NCBI GenBank assembly: GCA_902624095.1
Contig: CACNWB010000004.1
Span: 38,125-102,124, forward strand
Origin: an uncultured PS1 clade bacterium
GTDB lineage: Bacteria > Pseudomonadota > Alphaproteobacteria > RS24
Direction of reading: 5' to 3'
Length of the DNA: 64,000 nt
The position numbers and the translations under genes are program-made. This document shows, in pieces, positions 61,762 through 64,000 of this stretch (within the stretch, counting starts at the first letter, position 1; every line of letters starts with the position of its first letter). The notes below the pieces were generated by a model, which was given only the letters and a program-made list of their open reading frames with translations, was not told the DNA's origin and searched no databases.

Positions 61762-63044
61762 TCGGCAGCCTCCGCGGTCTGGCGTTGCTCAAGGCGCGCC
61801 TCGATCACTGGACGAAAATGCCGGATCAGCCCCTGCACCGGCCACGCCGCGGCATCGCCCAGCGCGCAAATAGTGTGGCCCTCAATCTGCTTGGTAACCT
61901 TCAACAGCATGTCAATCTCACGTGGCTGAGCACGGCCTGCGGCCAAGCGCTCCATGACGCGCCACATCCAGCCTGTGCCTTCACGACACGGCGTACACTG
62001 CCCACAGCTTTCATGCTTGTAGAAATGGGAGATGCGGGCAATCGCTTTGATGATATCTGTTGATTTGTCCATGACAATTACTCCCGCCGTGCCCAACCCA
62101 GACTGCGCGTCTTTCAGACTGTCAAAATCCATCAGCACTGTGTCGCAAATTTCTTTCGGCAGTAAAGGCACGGACGAACCACCCGGAATAACGGCCAGCA
62201 GATTGTCCCATCCGCCGCGCACACCGCCGGCATGCCTTTCAAGCAAAACCTTGAGCGGAACGCCCATTTCCTCTTCCACGTTACACGGGCGGTTTACATG
62301 GCCCGAAATGCAGAAGAGTTTGGTGCCGGTATTGCCTTCACGTCCCAATCCGGCAAACCAGCTTGCGCCCCGCCGGCAAATTGTCGGCGCCACGGCAATG
62401 CTTTCAACATTATTGACTGTAGTCGGGCACCCGTAGAGCCCGACATTTGCTGGAAATGGTGGTTTCAGCCGCGGCATGCCCTTTTTACCTTCCAGACTTT
62501 CAATAAGCGCGGTTTCCTCACCGCAAATATACGCGCCCGCCCCGTGATGCACGTAAATATCATACGCCCAGCCAGAACCTGCCGCGTCTTTGCCCAGCAG
62601 CCCGTCGTCATAAGCCTCATCGACCGCGCGTTGCAAGACTTCGCGCTCGCGCACAAACTCGCCGCGCACGTAAATATAGCAAGCGTGCGCGCCCATCGCG
62701 AAACCGGCCAGTAGGCAACCTTCCAGCAATTTATGCGGCTCGTGGCGCATAATATCCCGGTCTTTGCACGTGCCCGGCTCGGACTCGTCGGCATTGACGA
62801 CCAGATAATGCGGGCGGCCATCATTGTCTTTCGGCATGAAAGACCATTTCAGACCAGTCGGGAAACCGGCACCACCTCGACCGCGCAGGCCGGAATTTTT
62901 CACTTCGTCTATTACCCAGTCACGGCCTTTTTTGATAAGTTCAGCTGTATCGTCCCAGTCGCCCCGTGACTTTGCTGCTACCAGGTCGGCACCGTGAAAC
63001 CCGTAAATATTAGTAAAGATACGATCTTCGTCGCGTAGCATCAC
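61758..63044 (-). CDS. nuoF: NADH-quinone oxidoreductase subunit F
   Basis: Holds FMN and cluster N3 and oxidises NADH. The 428 residues show [16 protein letters not shown] (NADH-binding), [17 protein letters not shown] (FMN), [29 protein letters not shown] and [17 protein letters not shown] with the fourth Cys later. The start is GTG at 63044 overlapping the nuoE stop, or the adjacent ATG at 63041. Confidence 0.98.
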   Translation of the reverse strand: MMLRDEDRIFTNIYGFHGADLVAAKSRGDWDDTAELIKKGRDWVIDEVKNSGLRGRGGAGFPTGLKWSFMPKDNDGRPHYLVVNADESEPGTCKDRDIMRHEPHKLLEGCLLAGFAMGAHACYIYVRGEFVREREVLQRAVDEAYDDGLLGKDAAGSGWAYDIYVHHGAGAYICGEETALIESLEGKKGMPRLKPPFPANVGLYGCPTTVNNVESIAVAPTICRRGASWFAGLGREGNTGTKLFCISGHVNRPCNVEEEMGVPLKVLLERHAGGVRGGWDNLLAVIPGGSSVPLLPKEICDTVLMDFDSLKDAQSGLGTAGVIVMDKSTDIIKAIARISHFYKHESCGQCTPCREGTGWMWRVMERLAAGRAQPREIDMLLKVTKQIEGHTICALGDAAAWPVQGLIRHFRPVIEARLEQRQTAEAAE

Positions 63045-63640
63045 ATATCACCTTTCAACACAGTCGGACCGCCTTCGGGTGCCGATGCTTGCCGACCGTT
63101 TTGCGGCCCCGTCATCACGTTGCGCCCGTGACGCAAATCTTCTAAGAGCCGTTCAAACGTATCGGCGGTCAGGTCTTCGTAAAAATCATCATTGACCTGC
63201 ACCATCGGCGCATTGACGCAGGCGCCGAGGCACTCAACCTCAATCCAGCTTAGCTTGCCATCTTCTGAAATGTCGCCAGGTTCGCCAATTTGTCTCCGGC
63301 ATACGGCTTTCAAATCATCCGCCCCACGTAACCAGCACGGCGTGGTGCCGCACAGTTGAACAAAATATTCCCCCACCGGCGACAGGTTGAACATGGAATA
63401 AAAAGTTGCGACCTCAAGCGCGCGCATATAGGGCATGTCGAGCATGTCGGCGACGAAACGTATGGCCGGTTCCGACAGCCAGCCCCCTCCCTGCCGTTGA
63501 GCTTGCCACAAAAGCGGCAAGACGGCACTGGCCTGACGGCCTGCGGGATATTTGGCGATTTGGATTGCCGACCAATCCATATTCTCCGGAGTAAAGGCGA
63601 AACTGTCAGGTTGTTTGTCGTAAAGGCGGCGCACACTCAT
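63041..63640 (-). CDS. nuoE: NADH-quinone oxidoreductase subunit E
   Basis: A thioredoxin-fold [2Fe-2S] subunit next to NuoF, 199 residues. Ligands are in [12 protein letters not shown] and [25 protein letters not shown]. The N-terminal helical part includes [26 protein letters not shown]. The C-terminal 25 residues, rich in Gly/Pro/Gln, extend beyond the core, as is common in alphaproteobacteria. ATGA overlap with nuoD. Confidence 0.97.
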   Translation of the reverse strand: MSVRRLYDKQPDSFAFTPENMDWSAIQIAKYPAGRQASAVLPLLWQAQRQGGGWLSEPAIRFVADMLDMPYMRALEVATFYSMFNLSPVGEYFVQLCGTTPCWLRGADDLKAVCRRQIGEPGDISEDGKLSWIEVECLGACVNAPMVQVNDDFYEDLTADTFERLLEDLRHGRNVMTGPQNGRQASAPEGGPTVLKGDM

Positions 63641-64000
63641 CGGTCAACCTCCCCGAACACGATATCCATTGATCCCAAAATGGCCGAAACATCCGGCAGC
63701 ATATGGTCGCGGCACAAATGGTCCAGCGCCTGCAAATGCGCATACCCCGGCGCGCGGATTTTGCAACGATAGGGCTTGTTGGAACCGTCAGCCACCAGAT
63801 ACACGCCAAATTCGCCTTTCGGTGCTTCCACCGCGGCGTAAACCTCACCGGCGGGTACGTGGTAGCCTTCCGTGTAAAGTTTGAAATGATGGATCAGAGC
63901 TTCCATTGATTGCTTCATCTCGGCACGTTTGGGAGGCACAACCTTGCCGTCAGCCGAAGAAACCGGGCCGTCGGGCATTTTCTCAATGCACTGCTTCATG
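63637..64000 (-). CDS. nuoD: NADH-quinone oxidoreductase subunit D, 5' part outside window
   Basis: The C-terminal roughly 120 residues of the 49-kDa-type subunit that lines the quinone site. [53 protein letters not shown] and the end [18 protein letters not shown] are diagnostic. The frame is open to the window edge. nuoC, B and A presumably lie beyond. Confidence 0.97.
   Translation of the reverse strand, partial: MKQCIEKMPDGPVSSADGKVVPPKRAEMKQSMEALIHHFKLYTEGYHVPAGEVYAAVEAPKGEFGVYLVADGSNKPYRCKIRAPGYAHLQALDHLCRDHMLPDVSAILGSMDIVFGEVDR

Overview
The window is chromosomal DNA from an alphaproteobacterium. The evidence is gene order: dusB-ntrB-ntrC; fused ispDF; the rpsB-tsf-pyrH-frr-uppS-cdsA-dxr-rseP-bamA-skp-lpxD-lpxA-lpxI-lpxB run; nuoD..N followed by birA, RNase J and a DUF1467 gene; short-form ProRS; and LexA boxes of the alphaproteobacterial direct-repeat type (GTTC-N7-GTTC). 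I cannot place it below class. There is no rRNA, tRNA, insertion sequence, prophage or CRISPR array. Nearly all of it is dense housekeeping sequence with many ATGA/GTGA stop-start overlaps.

Layout. 1-4477 (minus): a CaiB/BaiF CoA-transferase (partial) and dusB-ntrB-ntrC. 4598-6823 (plus): ispDF, pgpA, pncC. 6820-9976 (minus): a RatA/COQ10-like protein, lipA, ftsB, eno. 10144-12370 (plus): the queuosine precursor set queC-queE-queD-queF. 12653-17948 (minus): a DASS anion transporter, kdsA, pyrG, secG, tpiA. 18134-24008 (plus): ppiD-trpE-trpG-trpD-trpC. 24112-27998 (plus): lexA, gltX, gltA. 28004-42115 (minus): one long envelope/translation cluster read from rpsB to lpxB. 42325-49317 (minus): dnaE, an unannotated 33-codon gene, lolD, lolC/E, proS. 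49434-49528 (plus): a candidate small RNA. 49541-64000 (minus): DUF1467, rnj, birA and the complex I genes nuoN..nuoD, the last cut by the window edge.

How the genes work together. The lpx genes with kdsA make lipid A and Kdo. skp, bamA, rseP and lolCD handle outer-membrane protein and lipoprotein assembly. ispDF, dxr and uppS form a line from isoprenoid precursors to the cell-wall lipid carrier. eno, tpiA, lipA, gltA and nuo cover central metabolism and respiration. ntrBC, lexA and RNase J are regulators.

Most notable. (1) At 45866-45967 is a 33-codon membrane-peptide gene with a strong ribosome binding site. Its promoter (TTGACA, 17 bp, CATATT) has a perfect GTTC-N7-GTTC LexA box between and over its elements. 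This looks like an SOS-induced small membrane protein, comparable in size and control to Caulobacter SidA or E. coli TisB. (2) A roughly 95-nt small RNA with its own promoter, three hairpins and a strong terminator lies at 49434-49528. (3) dnaE is split by an 8-base homopolymer. (4) QueD lacks the family's catalytic Cys. (5) Three GANTC (CcrM-type) sites, two of them in a perfect palindrome, sit at the ftsB start. Several genes usual in these neighbourhoods (pdhABC-lpd, fabZ, moaC/moeA, comEC) are absent, suggesting rearrangement or compaction.
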